40,550 nucleotides of DNA from an uncultured Clostridia bacterium (GCA_904501715.1 CAJGCD010000005.1:1-40550), one strand, 5' to 3'; shown: positions 1-8,485, counted from the stretch's first letter. Numbers and translations: made by a program. Notes: generated by a model not told the origin, from the letters alone.

Positions 1-107
1 CTTATCGACGAGATTAGTATTTCGCACTTACAATTTGCTTTGTACTTATCTCTTGTTGTTCAATTTTCAATGACCATTTCACTGCCCTTTTCCGCGACAG
101 CCTTAGT
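1..107 (-). other. Probable rRNA operon leader (gene lies beyond left edge)
   Basis: Read on the minus strand, this stretch follows two strong tandem promoters and contains TGAAAATTGAACAACA (about 57-73). That resembles the leader or spacer signature next to 16S/23S genes in Firmicutes (compare TTGAAAACTGAACA-type sequences). No open reading frame lies here. I infer the start of an rRNA operon whose genes lie outside the window; ending at an rRNA repeat would also explain a contig boundary. A tRNA operon leader is the alternative. No mature rRNA sequence is visible. Confidence 0.6.
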
Positions 108-136
108 ATTATACCACACCTCTTCTGCCTTGTCAA
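108..136 (-). promoter_or_regulatory. Downstream tandem promoter P2 (TTGACA-N17-TATAAT)
   Basis: Perfect consensus sigma-A hexamers on the minus strand: TTGACA at 131-136 and TATAAT at 108-113, with a 17-bp spacer. The initial transcribed regions after P1 and P2 resemble each other (both contain GCTGTC followed closely by GCG), suggesting promoter duplication. Transcription runs out of the left edge. Confidence 0.85.
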
Positions 137-216
137 TACCTTTTTTTAAGTTTTTTTGAAAAATTTTTATCTTTTTTCAAAAACCTCTCCGGCTTCGCCT
201 CGCGGACAGCTTGTCT

Positions 217-245
217 ATTTTATCACTACTAACTTCTTTTGTCAA
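217..245 (-). promoter_or_regulatory. Upstream tandem promoter P1 (TTGACA-N17-TAAAAT)
   Basis: On the minus strand, TTGACA (240-245) and TAAAAT (217-222) are separated by exactly 17 bp. It points left, away from the DUF421 gene, and lies 109 bp upstream of a second, near-consensus promoter. Tandem sigma-A promoters are typical of rRNA operons. Confidence 0.75.
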
Positions 246-371
246 GGGGATTTTTCGATTTTTTTGTCGCTTTTTGATATTTTGTAGATTATGTACATAC
301 CGCAGCAAGACATAAATGTATTTTTGAGCCAAAATACGCAAATACTACTAAAAACGCTTTGTGAGGTAATT

Positions 372-1049
372 ATGCTAACAGTTCTTTTTCGTACAGTTCT
401 TATTTACGCCCTGCTCATCGTGGTAATGCGCCTGATGGGAAAGCGGCAGATAGGCGAGCTTGAGGTGTCGGATCTTATCACAACATTTCTTATATCCGAA
501 ATCGCCACGCTTCCAATAACCGAGCCCGAAATACCTTTTTTACACGCCATTGTTCCCATAATAATATTACTTACGCTGGAGGTAGTAATTTCCATGGTCC
601 TGGCAAAGTCACCAAAGCTTAAAAACATTTTTACCGCCCGTCCCGCTACCTTGATAAAAGACGGCGTAATATCTCAGAAAGAAATGAGCGACGCGCGCCT
701 ATCCTTTGACGAGCTGTTCAGCGAGCTGAGAAGTCAAAGCATTGATGACATTTCACAAATTAAATATGCCATTCTGGAACAGAACGGCAAAATAACGGTA
801 ATACAAAAAGCCCGCTTCCGTCAGCCCAGCGCAGAGCAGCTGCACCTAAAGCCGAAGGAAAGCGGACTTTTTCATATAATCATAGAGCAAGGCAGCGTTA
901 ATAAGCACGGAATGACCCAACTAAAGCTGACCGAGAGCTCTGTGCGCTCCATCCTGAAAAAGAAAGGACTCGATATAAAGGACGTATATCTTATGATGAT
1001 AAACGACGCCGGTGAAACAAAAATAATACCCAAGGAGAAAAGAAAATGA
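372..1049 (+). CDS. DUF421 (YetF/YcaP family) membrane protein
   Basis: This 225-residue protein has the DUF421 layout: two to three membrane segments in about the first 80 residues, containing the family-typical stretch MRLMGKRQIGELEVSDL, then a soluble mixed alpha/beta domain of about 140 residues on the cytoplasmic side. The biochemical function of DUF421 is not established; in Bacillus several paralogues are linked to spore or envelope functions. I prefer the ATG at 372, with GAGG at 363-366 five bases upstream. An ATG at 291 in the same frame would add 27 residues without a good ribosome site. The stop overlaps the next gene by 4 bp, so the two are surely co-translated. No clear promoter is visible between 246 and 371. 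Confidence 0.88.
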   Translation: MLTVLFRTVLIYALLIVVMRLMGKRQIGELEVSDLITTFLISEIATLPITEPEIPFLHAIVPIIILLTLEVVISMVLAKSPKLKNIFTARPATLIKDGVISQKEMSDARLSFDELFSELRSQSIDDISQIKYAILEQNGKITVIQKARFRQPSAEQLHLKPKESGLFHIIIEQGSVNKHGMTQLKLTESSVRSILKKKGLDIKDVYLMMINDAGETKIIPKEKRK

Positions 1050-1408
1050 GAGCATTCATAGCCGCGCTTCTGCTTTTCGTCCTCATTCTGAGCGGCATCG
1101 TGGTGAATTCAATCTATGTATGCAACGTAGCCGACAGCATAATAAAATACACGCGGATAACAGAGGCATCCAAGAATAGCTCTGCCGATTTTGAGATTCT
1201 GGAAAATTATTGGAAAAAGCATCAAGGCATACTGCGCCTTACGGTTGCCGAGGCAAAGATAGAGCGTATGAACGAGCTTATGGCCTCTCTCTATTCAGCA
1301 ATCAACACCAAAAACCTGCCCGAGATAACCCGTGTATGCACCGTGATCTACGAGCTCTGCGACGATATATCCATTTATGAAAGAATATCATTTCACGGAA
1401 TTTTTTAA
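1046..1408 (+). CDS. DUF4363-like small membrane-anchored protein
   Basis: A 120-residue protein with one N-terminal hydrophobic segment (about residues 3-24) followed by a mainly helical, charged domain. It has the size and layout of DUF4363 proteins, which commonly sit directly after DUF421 genes in Clostridia; the assignment rests on that layout and context rather than a decisive motif. The ATG overlaps the DUF421 stop by 4 bp, and AAGGAGAAAAGAAA just upstream supplies the ribosome site. Its 3' end overlaps the convergent lipoprotein gene by 21 bp, so the two transcripts must collide or overlap. Function unknown; probably acts with the DUF421 protein at the membrane. Confidence 0.75.
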   Translation: MRAFIAALLLFVLILSGIVVNSIYVCNVADSIIKYTRITEASKNSSADFEILENYWKKHQGILRLTVAEAKIERMNELMASLYSAINTKNLPEITRVCTVIYELCDDISIYERISFHGIF

Positions 1409-2941
1409 CCCTTCAAGCGCTGCGCATACCTTTGGGAAAACCGTTGACGAGATAAACAAATTTACTCCGCTTCCAAAGACACCTCCGTCTGTTTGTACGG
1501 ATTTCTCCTTGGCACACAAAGCCTCTTTAACATAAAAGACAGCTTTGTGTTGAGAGCCGTTAAAGCTCCAGCTCTCGCTTCCCATAGGCGCAAGTCCATA
1601 CGCCTTCTCTGCTTCCGTAGAAATTTCTTCCTTTAATACAAGCGTGTCATAAGGAGCAGAAGCCTTGAGCAGCGTCTCAATGTTCCCGTCATCGGACGTA
1701 AGGGATACTATAATCCTTCGCTCATCAAATTCTCCCTTGACCTTTGCTTTAATTACCACGGCAATATCTGAAATATTGCACTCAAAGCTTTGAAAAGCGT
1801 CTGCATTATACATGACGGAGTACACGTTTCCTTCGCTGTCACTCAGCGGAATATATTTATACCCGTCTTTGTTTTCGCCCACATGCTCCGAGAACCAAGG
1901 CTCGAGCTTGTCAAAAATTATAACGTCATATTTGTCGTTTTGAATCAATTGAGACCACCTGTAAATAAAATCCAACAAATCATTATTCGCGCTTTTTGAG
2001 ACAGCATAGCAGATCTTCAGCCTCTTTCCTTCGCACGGTATATTCATATCAGTAAAGGAAGCCTTAGCGTTTCCTTCATTTACATTTTTAAACAAAGCGT
2101 CAGCAAACTCCACTACCGCTATCGAAAGCTCGTATTCACCTGCTCCGCCTACGATTATATTTTGTTCTTCATTTCTTATCACAGCCCCATCCATATTAGA
2201 CAGTACGCCTACGGATATTATCTTACCCGTATTTGAGTCCACCTCCGAATCGGGGATAATATTAAGCATATATCCGCTCTTATTTACCGCATATCTCCTG
2301 AGAAGCTCCGCCATTTCCTTCTCACCGAAGGAATTCTTTTTTGAATATACCAGCGTGTAGTCGTAAAGGTCGTAGCCATTGAGAGTCATCGAGGATATAT
2401 CCCTCTCCACTATGTGCTCAAAATGCGCTCCCTCAGTCATAAGACATGCACTCGACGCCCCGTGAAGTATCCTTTCTTTAAACTCATCAACAGCCTTTAT
2501 CGTTGCCTCGTCGTGCCTACCGCCCAGAATTATACTGCCTCTGTCCCATCTGCACACGTAGTCCTCGTACCTCAAAGGCTTCACCGCCTCCTGAGATTCA
2601 AGACGCGCGGTATTGCCCAGAAGCACCGTGAGCTCGTTGTCAAGCACGCTTATATCCTCGTTGTCATATTTTACCACAGTATAAACACCCGTCTTTTCCT
2701 TTATAGCATCGGCAAACTCGTGAGCCTTCATTGAAAGCTCACCCGAGCAGGACTTGGGTATTATTACGTACACCCTGTTGGCAAAGGGCTCAGGCTCCTC
2801 CTGCGCATCGCTCTGAGATACCGACTCCAAAAGCTCCTTGTACTCACTAAGCCCGCTGTCCTCCTCAGAAGAGCAGGAAACAAGAAAAAGGATAGCAAAC
2901 ATAGCTACCGTGAGCATAAAAATGTAAGCTATCCTTTTCAT
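1388..2941 (-). CDS. Secreted lipoprotein, two related modules plus EEP-like C-terminus
   Basis: A 517-residue lipoprotein. It has a signal peptide and lipobox LVSC with the acceptor Cys at residue 23. Residues about 56-160 and 195-287 look like two copies of one module, each running beta strand, helix, (L/V)-x-GN or SVGVLSN, then a strand ending IILGG or IIVGG and a helix. This resembles the N-terminal domain found in front of glycosidases or nucleases in gut Clostridia. Residues about 305-510 vaguely follow the endonuclease/exonuclease/phosphatase fold, but the catalytic Asn and Glu positions are not evident, so activity is doubtful. I chose the ATG at 2941 because AGGAGA precedes it and the signal peptide starts there. 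It follows the YigZ-like gene by 10 bp and probably shares its promoter. Function unknown. Confidence 0.8.
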   Translation of the reverse strand: MKRIAYIFMLTVAMFAILFLVSCSSEEDSGLSEYKELLESVSQSDAQEEPEPFANRVYVIIPKSCSGELSMKAHEFADAIKEKTGVYTVVKYDNEDISVLDNELTVLLGNTARLESQEAVKPLRYEDYVCRWDRGSIILGGRHDEATIKAVDEFKERILHGASSACLMTEGAHFEHIVERDISSMTLNGYDLYDYTLVYSKKNSFGEKEMAELLRRYAVNKSGYMLNIIPDSEVDSNTGKIISVGVLSNMDGAVIRNEEQNIIVGGAGEYELSIAVVEFADALFKNVNEGNAKASFTDMNIPCEGKRLKICYAVSKSANNDLLDFIYRWSQLIQNDKYDVIIFDKLEPWFSEHVGENKDGYKYIPLSDSEGNVYSVMYNADAFQSFECNISDIAVVIKAKVKGEFDERRIIVSLTSDDGNIETLLKASAPYDTLVLKEEISTEAEKAYGLAPMGSESWSFNGSQHKAVFYVKEALCAKEKSVQTDGGVFGSGVNLFISSTVFPKVCAALEGLKNSVK

Positions 2942-2951
2942 AACGCTTCTC

Positions 2952-3584
2952 CTATCTGCAATCAAATCTTTCTCCCGCAGGTACGGGAACGTCTCTGCCA
3001 AAGCCGACCTCGCTTATCTTAGCAAGCAATTGATCTGCTTTTTCTCTTTTTACGGCAAATTTAACCAGAACGTCGGCTCCGAACTCAGTACCGTCTATGA
3101 CTGCACCGTAGCTTCCCAGTATATTGCTGTATTTCTGGTACTCAGAATATCCGCACCTCAGCTCATATACGGCGTAGGGCTCGTAGGTGACCACCTCCGC
3201 GCCATCGAGAGCTATTGACGCGGAATGGGAATAGGCTCGCACAAGCCCTCCCGCACCAAGAAGTATGCCACCGAAATAACGGGTAACCACCACGCACACG
3301 TCGGACACACCGCTCTTGCGTATAGTTTCAAGCATAGGAACTCCCGCCGTGCCCTGAGGCTCGCCGTCGTCCGAATATCGAGCTACTATTCCGCCCTTGA
3401 GAAGATAGGCAAAGCAATTGTGAGTCGCATCCGAATATTCTCTTTTAAGCTGCTTTATAAAATCAAGCGCTTCCTCTTCACTGTCAACGTGCTTGGCGTG
3501 ACCTATAAAGAGCGAGCGCTTTTCCTCAAACTCTACGTGAGCTTCGCTTCTCACTGTCGTATATCTTTCAGGGAGCTGTGCCAT
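2952..3584 (-). CDS. yigZ: YigZ/IMPACT family protein
   Basis: A 210-residue protein matching the YigZ (UPF0029/IMPACT) family in length and order. The N-terminal IMPACT domain carries the signature YSDDGEPQGTAGVPML and the glycine-rich VTRYFGGILLGAGGLVRAYS; a DUF1949-like C-terminal domain (about residues 135-205) follows. Bacterial members are poorly characterised, but eukaryotic IMPACT modulates translation control. The start at 3584 is fixed by GGAGG in GGAGGAGGTATGT just upstream; the open frame extends further but lacks a site. It is the first gene of a two-gene unit with the lipoprotein downstream, behind a consensus promoter at 3628-3656. Confidence 0.93.
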   Translation of the reverse strand: MAQLPERYTTVRSEAHVEFEEKRSLFIGHAKHVDSEEEALDFIKQLKREYSDATHNCFAYLLKGGIVARYSDDGEPQGTAGVPMLETIRKSGVSDVCVVVTRYFGGILLGAGGLVRAYSHSASIALDGAEVVTYEPYAVYELRCGYSEYQKYSNILGSYGAVIDGTEFGADVLVKFAVKREKADQLLAKISEVGFGRDVPVPAGERFDCR

Positions 3585-3627
3585 ACATACCTCCTCCGCG
3601 CATAATATTACACGCTTCGACACTCTT

Positions 3628-3656
3628 ATTATAATATATGGATAGAATTTTGTCAA
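3628..3656 (-). promoter_or_regulatory. Promoter of yigZ-lipoprotein unit
   Basis: TTGACA at 3651-3656 and TATAAT at 3628-3633 on the minus strand, 17-bp spacer. It lies back to back with the plus-strand promoter at 3682-3710. Confidence 0.85.
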
Positions 3657-3681
3657 TAACTTTTTTACGAACGATATGCTA

Positions 3682-3710
3682 TTGACATATATACCCGCGT
3701 ATGGTATAAT
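3682..3710 (+). promoter_or_regulatory. Promoter of the leader RNA and protease gene
   Basis: Perfect hexamers TTGACA (3682-3687) and TATAAT (3705-3710) with a 17-bp spacer. The expected start is near 3717, giving a leader of about 100 nt before the first terminator-like hairpin. Confidence 0.88.
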
Positions 3711-3716
3711 AAAACC

Positions 3717-3820
3717 AAGGAGAAATATATCCTCGGACAGCCAATGCCTGTGGATAAAAATACAGATACTGAAACGCACAGACATGGCTGAGATTATAGC
3801 TATGCCTGTGCGATTTTTTC
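3717..3820 (+). ncRNA. Attenuator-type leader RNA with alternative hairpins
   Basis: Three segments can pair in two exclusive ways. Segment A is 3740-3752 (GCCAATGCCTGTG), B is 3776-3789 (GCACAGACATGGCT) and C is 3798-3811 (AGCTATGCCTGTGC). B with C forms a 14-position stem followed by six T at 3814-3819, an intrinsic terminator. A carries the same ATGCCTGTG as C and can instead pair with B, which would open the terminator. I do not recognise a known riboswitch class, T-box or protein-binding site. The sensing element, if any, must lie in about 3717-3775. Ligand and regulator are unknown. Confidence 0.65.
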
Positions 3821-3840
3821 TTACGAAGGGAGTGAGAGCA

Positions 3841-3909
3841 ATGTACATTTCAGACGAAACGCAGAACACCAAATCAATATTGAATTTACGTTGCTCTTGT
3901 GCAGCGTAG
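3841..3909 (+). CDS. 22-residue leader ORF
   Basis: A very short frame, MYISDETQNTKSILNLRCSCAA, starts at ATG 3841 behind AAGGGAG (3826-3832, eight bases away) and ends in TAG at 3907-3909. Only 13 bases separate its stop from the signal-peptide ATG of the protease gene, whose own ribosome site (GGAAAGG) abuts that stop, so the two could be translationally coupled. No signal peptide and no codon run typical of amino-acid attenuation; two Cys near the end are the only notable residues. It may be a real micro-peptide, a leader peptide, or chance. Confidence 0.4.
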   Translation: MYISDETQNTKSILNLRCSCAA

Positions 3910-3922
3910 GAAAGGAATTATT

Positions 3923-6436
3923 ATGAAGAAATACTCAAGATTTTTATCCATCCTTGTCCTTTTGGCAATAACAGCGGGGTGTATTCCATTCTCAGCCTTT
4001 GCCGAGGAGCCTCTCATTACTCCCGAAACAATTGAAGAAACAAAAATAGTAGAGGTAGTCGAGCGCCGAGAGGAGAGCATAAAGCATTTCAGGCTCCCCG
4101 ACGGCTCATATGAGGCGGTCTCCTACGCGGGAGCCGTGCACAGAAAGGACGCAAACGGAGTGTGGCAGGACATAGACAACGACCTGACCCTGAAGACCGT
4201 GGGAACGAAGTAGCTCTACACCACAGACGACTCCCGTCTTAGCTTTGCTAAGAGCTATTCCTCAAGCTCCGAGCTTGTGAGCATAAACGAGAACGGATAC
4301 GTTATATCCATGTCTATGCTTCAACGGCAGGACGAAGCTATCTCGACAGCTCCTATGACCTCAACCGTGGTCAATTCAAATTACGCAAGACCCCATAGCT
4401 TTGACACTATGGAAGAGGCTATAAATATTGAGAACAAAAGCTCCATAGCGTATTCTAACGTGAACTCAAACACCGACATAGAATATATTATGCAGGGCAA
4501 CGACCTTAAGGAAAACATAATAGTAAAGTCCAAGGGAGAGCGATACGAATACGGATTTCAGTTGGCTCTCGTAGGGCTTGACGCTACCCTTGACGAGTCG
4601 GGAGCTATATATCTTTCGGATAAGGAGAGTGACGAGATAAAATATATCATCCCCGCTCCCTATATGTACGACGCCGAGGGTGAATACTCCGAGGCTGTTT
4701 CCTACTCTCTCTTTAACGTGGAGGGTGACAAATATCTCCTTGTAGTAACAGCAGACGAGGAATGGGTGAACGATACGGAAAGAACATTCCCCGTTACTAT
4801 CGACCCGTCGGTGGTAAGCAGCGGATGGCATTATGATACCTATATAAGCTCAGGATCTCCGACAACAAATTTTGGATCATACAGAAATATGAGAGTATGG
4901 TCCAGTCATACCGCATTAATAAATATGTTGCTACCTTCGATTCATAGCGATAGCGAAGGTGGAGTATTCAAGCGCGCGTATTTATGCTTCAGCTATTACG
5001 GCTCAACCTTTTACGGTTCTACCACGATCAATGCCTACCCTATAAAAACCTCTTGGCTTGAAAACAGCGTTACCTTTAATACCGCCCCAACTATTGACAG
5101 AAATACTCTTATTGCTTCGGCTGATTTAACGACACTATCAGGTATGAACGAGGATTTTTCTTCCTTTGCTTCACTTAATATATCCTCCTATGCCAAGCCG
5201 TATTATAATGAGGGTGACGTTATGAATCACGGAATAGCGTTAGATTATCACTCCGGCGCAGGAAATATTTTTATAAAATCATACGAATGCTCTGCCTCTT
5301 CCGCCCCCTATATAAGAGTCGAATACACCACAATACCCGACGGTACGTACTATCTTATGGGAGCTTCTACCAGCAAATTCGCTCAAATTAACGATAGCTA
5401 TGCCCCTTCCTACTCCACTGAATACGCCACCTTGAAATTAACAAACTTAGTAGGAGATGACGGAGCTTATCAAAAATGGGATATAACACACATAGGCAAC
5501 GGGATTTTCAAAATAACCTCCGCAAAGAGCGGAAAAGCATTGACAATAAAATCCGAAGAAAAAAATACCGATTATGCCAACGTAGTTCAAGAAACTTACG
5601 CAGGCAGACTGAATCAACGATGGGAAATAACAAGGGCAGATAGTGGTGCTTATATATTAAGACCAAACACCGTTGGTACTGACGATTGGTGTATGGCAAC
5701 CTCTTTAGACGCAAGCAACAATCCCGTTTATCAAACCGCATATACCAACGACGGTAACACTAACGACGAATGGCTTTTGGCTGAAATAGGTTATGCCTCC
5801 ACGACGGCAATATTGGAAGGACAGCAGACCGAACATTGGTGTTGGGTCACTGCCGCAAGAATGTTTGCTAAGCATTACTCTACAACTTTTAATTCCAATA
5901 TCACCTATGACGAAACTATACAAGCTATAATAGATAAATATTATCTGTATTGGAATCCTTCTATCACCGTTGAAACATTCGGTAGTGGAGGCATTTCGGA
6001 CGCGTGGAGCGCGATAAACTACTTTTCGGGTTACGCTGTGGATTATATCGGCTTTGCACAATACCATCACCATCAAATATGCAGTGAACAAACTCTGGTT
6101 AACTTTTTGGATGCAGGTCACGTAATTTATATTTCGCGAGGAAAATATATAGAAAATCCAGCAAAGCCTACCGGATATGAGCGTGACAGTGGACACGCAA
6201 CATTAATATACGGATACGTAACAATAGATTCTGAGATTTGGTTTTTAATAAGAGATCCCGACCCTAAAGATGTGGGAAGCACTCGCTTGATGTCATACGA
6301 AAAAATATACAACGGAAGAGAATGTAAAGCAAATGAATCATCGGACAATTATGTATGGGAAGGATTCACGGTAAAATCAAATACCAATGTTAATTATACC
6401 ACGTTTGCTCCTGCCTCCCGCTTTATTGAATCTTAG
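3923..6436 (+). pseudogene. Secreted multidomain papain-like cysteine protease, interrupted by UAG
   Basis: One frame of 838 codons is broken by TAG at 4211-4213. Before it lie a signal peptide (cleavage near AFA-EE, residue 28) and 68 further residues. After it, the same frame continues with no frameshift to 6436. Reading through, the order is: an N-terminal region ending TFPVTIDPS as in RHS/wall-associated proteins, a DNRLRE-like domain (about 301-468), a ricin-B-like lectin domain (about 473-620), and a C-terminal papain-like domain of the AvrRpt2/C39-like type (about 626-808). The protease has Gln-Gln-x-x-x-x-Cys (Cys at 640), Ser-Gly-His (His at 758) and Arg-Asp-Pro-Asp (Asp at 778), so the catalytic set is intact. 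A GTG at 4277 could restart translation but has no ribosome site or signal peptide. A GAG-to-TAG change would explain the break; sequencing error or readthrough remain possible. Confidence 0.75.
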
Positions 6437-6449
6437 GAGACATATCACT

Positions 6450-7037
6450 ATGAAAAATTTATTATTCGTCCTACTGTGCGTTATTTTGTGCATGACAATA
6501 ATTTCTTGCAATTCAGAATTACCAACCGGCAGCAAAGAATCAACAGAGAACACAGAGTCATCTCTTACTACCGCTTCATGCGAATCCTCAAAATCAACTG
6601 AAAATAGTTCCACCTCCACAGAAAACACCAAACCAACGGAAAGCACTCAAACCACGAATCCCATAGACACTAATGACCCAAACTATCTATATGTAAAAGA
6701 AATGGGGATAGAAAAAATAGTCATAACTCGTGACCATGGATATGGTGAAACTTCTATAGAATACTGTTTTCCAGCGGATAGTGAAAAAATAAAGTATGTA
6801 CTTGATTTCTTAGACAGCCTCGTTTTTACTGACATACATAGAGATACTTCCGGTCTTATGGGGGGCGGTATAAAAATAGGAATTGTCTATGATAATCAAA
6901 CTGTGAAAAATGTTTTCGCCCTTGGAGACTGCGTAAGGGTATCTGGAGATTATGACGGTAACTACCAAGAAATTTGGTATAGAATGATTGGTGGAAGTTA
7001 TCCAACTTTTAAAGAATTTTTTGCCACATTAGAGTAA
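6450..7037 (+). CDS. Small lipoprotein with Ser/Thr-rich linker
   Basis: A 195-residue lipoprotein: signal peptide with lipobox TIISC (Cys at residue 20), then a low-complexity Ser/Thr/Glu linker (about residues 21-70), then a compact domain of about 125 residues that I do not recognise. TAGGAGA precedes the ATG at 6450, only 13 bases after the protease stop; the two form one transcription unit. It could be an immunity-like or inhibitor partner of the protease next door, since small lipoproteins beside secreted proteases often are, but nothing in its sequence shows this. A terminator follows. Confidence 0.75.
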   Translation: MKNLLFVLLCVILCMTIISCNSELPTGSKESTENTESSLTTASCESSKSTENSSTSTENTKPTESTQTTNPIDTNDPNYLYVKEMGIEKIVITRDHGYGETSIEYCFPADSEKIKYVLDFLDSLVFTDIHRDTSGLMGGGIKIGIVYDNQTVKNVFALGDCVRVSGDYDGNYQEIWYRMIGGSYPTFKEFFATLE

Positions 7038-7105
7038 CAATCCCCCGCGGCTCTGCCGCGGGGCGCGAAAAGCCTTCCCTAAAGCATAATCCCCCAACCA
7101 ACGAC

Positions 7106-7132
7106 AAAAGCGAGGAAATTTTCCTCGCTTTT
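7106..7132. terminator. Bidirectional terminator between lipoprotein and hflX
   Basis: Near-perfect palindrome AAAAGCGAGGAAA / TTTTCCTCGCTTTT ending in T-rich sequence on both strands, between convergent genes. A second GC-rich hairpin (CCCCGCGG...CCGCGGGG, about 7044-7063) lies just upstream without a T run. Confidence 0.8.
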
Positions 7133-7134
7133 GT

Positions 7135-8436
7135 TTATTCCCAATCCTCTTTTGGCTCGGGGATATCGTCTATGGCGTATTTTTTCATAGTGCCTCTGGC
7201 TCTTGCATCCGCAAGGGCAATTACTGTCATACCGTCAGCACCGTAATCCACGCTCTCTACGGTAGCCAATCTGTAAAGATTGTTTAGGGCTCCTCCGTCG
7301 GAATTGGGTATAAAATAGGTCACTCTTCTCTTTCCTTCGGTAACCAGCTGCTCTATCTTAGACACAAGCTGCTCTACGCCCTGCCCTGTCAGCGCCGAAA
7401 TATACACCGTATCCTCGCGTGCAGTCTGACCTATCTGCGAAAGCCTTGCAAAGCCTCTGTCGCATTTATTAAAGACGTAAAGCGTGGGCTTTCCTCCTGC
7501 TCCAAGCTCCTCTAATAGACTCTCTGTCACCTTTACCTGCTCCTCAAACTCAGGGTCTGAGGCATCTATTATTATCAACAGAATATCCGCGCAGGATGCC
7601 TCCTCCAGCGTAGAATGAAAGGCGCTCACAAGATGGTGAGGAAGCTTTTTTATAAATCCTACCGTGTCGGTGAGAAGCACGGTTTCACCGCAGGGAAGCT
7701 CAAATTTTCTCGTTGTGGGGTCAAGGGTAGCAAAAAGCTTGTCCTCCGCAAGAATTCCCGCGTCTGTGAGATGGTTCAGCAGCGTGGATTTACCGGCGTT
7801 TGTATATCCCACGATAGCTATTGTGGGGATACCGCTTCTGTCCCTCGCCGCCCTCATGGTCTTGCGGTTTTTCGCTATCTCGTCTATCTGGTCCTCAAGC
7901 GCTCTTATGCGGCGTTGCAGATGCCGTCTGTCGGTTTCAAGCTGTGTCTCTCCGGGTCCTCTCGTGCCTATTCCTCCGCCAAGCTTTGAAAGCTCTGTTC
8001 CTCTTCCCATAAGCCTTGGCGCGGTATATTTAAGCTGAGCCAGCTCTACTTGCAGCTTTCCCTCGCCCGTTACGGCGTGGAGCGCAAAGATATCAAGTAT
8101 GAGCATCGAGCGGTCTATCACCCGCACCTTATCGCCCATTATAGCCTCCAGATTTCGTATCTGCGAGGGGGATAGCTCGCAGTCAAACACTACAAGAGTA
8201 ACGTCGTTGCAGGCGCAAAGGTAGGCAAGCTCTGCCGCCTTTCCGCTTCCTATCATAGTTCTGGGGTCGGGAGCCTCCTTGCTCTGGGTAAGTCTGGCGA
8301 CGCACTCGCCTCCCGCCGTCTTAAGAAGTCCTTCAAGCTCGTCAAGACTGCTCTCAAGCTCCTCGGTGCTCTCTCCCTTTTTGACCATACCCACAAGGAC
8401 GGTCTTATCGGGCAACGGTAATTCTTTTTCTATCAT
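7135..8436 (-). CDS. hflX: Ribosome-associated GTPase HflX
   Basis: A 433-residue protein of usual HflX length. The N-terminal HflX domain (about 1-190) ends in the conserved glycine-rich stretch with GGIGTRGPGETQLETDRR. The TRAFAC-class G domain follows with the P-loop GYTNAGKST, the G3 motif DTVGF and the G4 motif NKCD. HflX binds and splits 70S/100S ribosomes under stress using GTP. The start at 8436 has AAGGAGG seven bases before it. It lies 104 bp downstream of rpmE on the same strand, with a terminator between, so it may have partly independent expression; I see no strong promoter in the gap. Confidence 0.97.
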   Translation of the reverse strand: MIEKELPLPDKTVLVGMVKKGESTEELESSLDELEGLLKTAGGECVARLTQSKEAPDPRTMIGSGKAAELAYLCACNDVTLVVFDCELSPSQIRNLEAIMGDKVRVIDRSMLILDIFALHAVTGEGKLQVELAQLKYTAPRLMGRGTELSKLGGGIGTRGPGETQLETDRRHLQRRIRALEDQIDEIAKNRKTMRAARDRSGIPTIAIVGYTNAGKSTLLNHLTDAGILAEDKLFATLDPTTRKFELPCGETVLLTDTVGFIKKLPHHLVSAFHSTLEEASCADILLIIIDASDPEFEEQVKVTESLLEELGAGGKPTLYVFNKCDRGFARLSQIGQTAREDTVYISALTGQGVEQLVSKIEQLVTEGKRRVTYFIPNSDGGALNNLYRLATVESVDYGADGMTVIALADARARGTMKKYAIDDIPEPKEDWE

Positions 8437-8485
8437 AAAACCTCCTTGATATATCTCTTAGTATAACCCTTTTACAAAAAATAAT

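Noticed and set aside
4211..4213. UAG recoding (pyrrolysine or stop reassignment) in the protease gene
   Set aside because: UAG ends several intact genes in the window and I see no recoding element after it; nonsense mutation is simpler.
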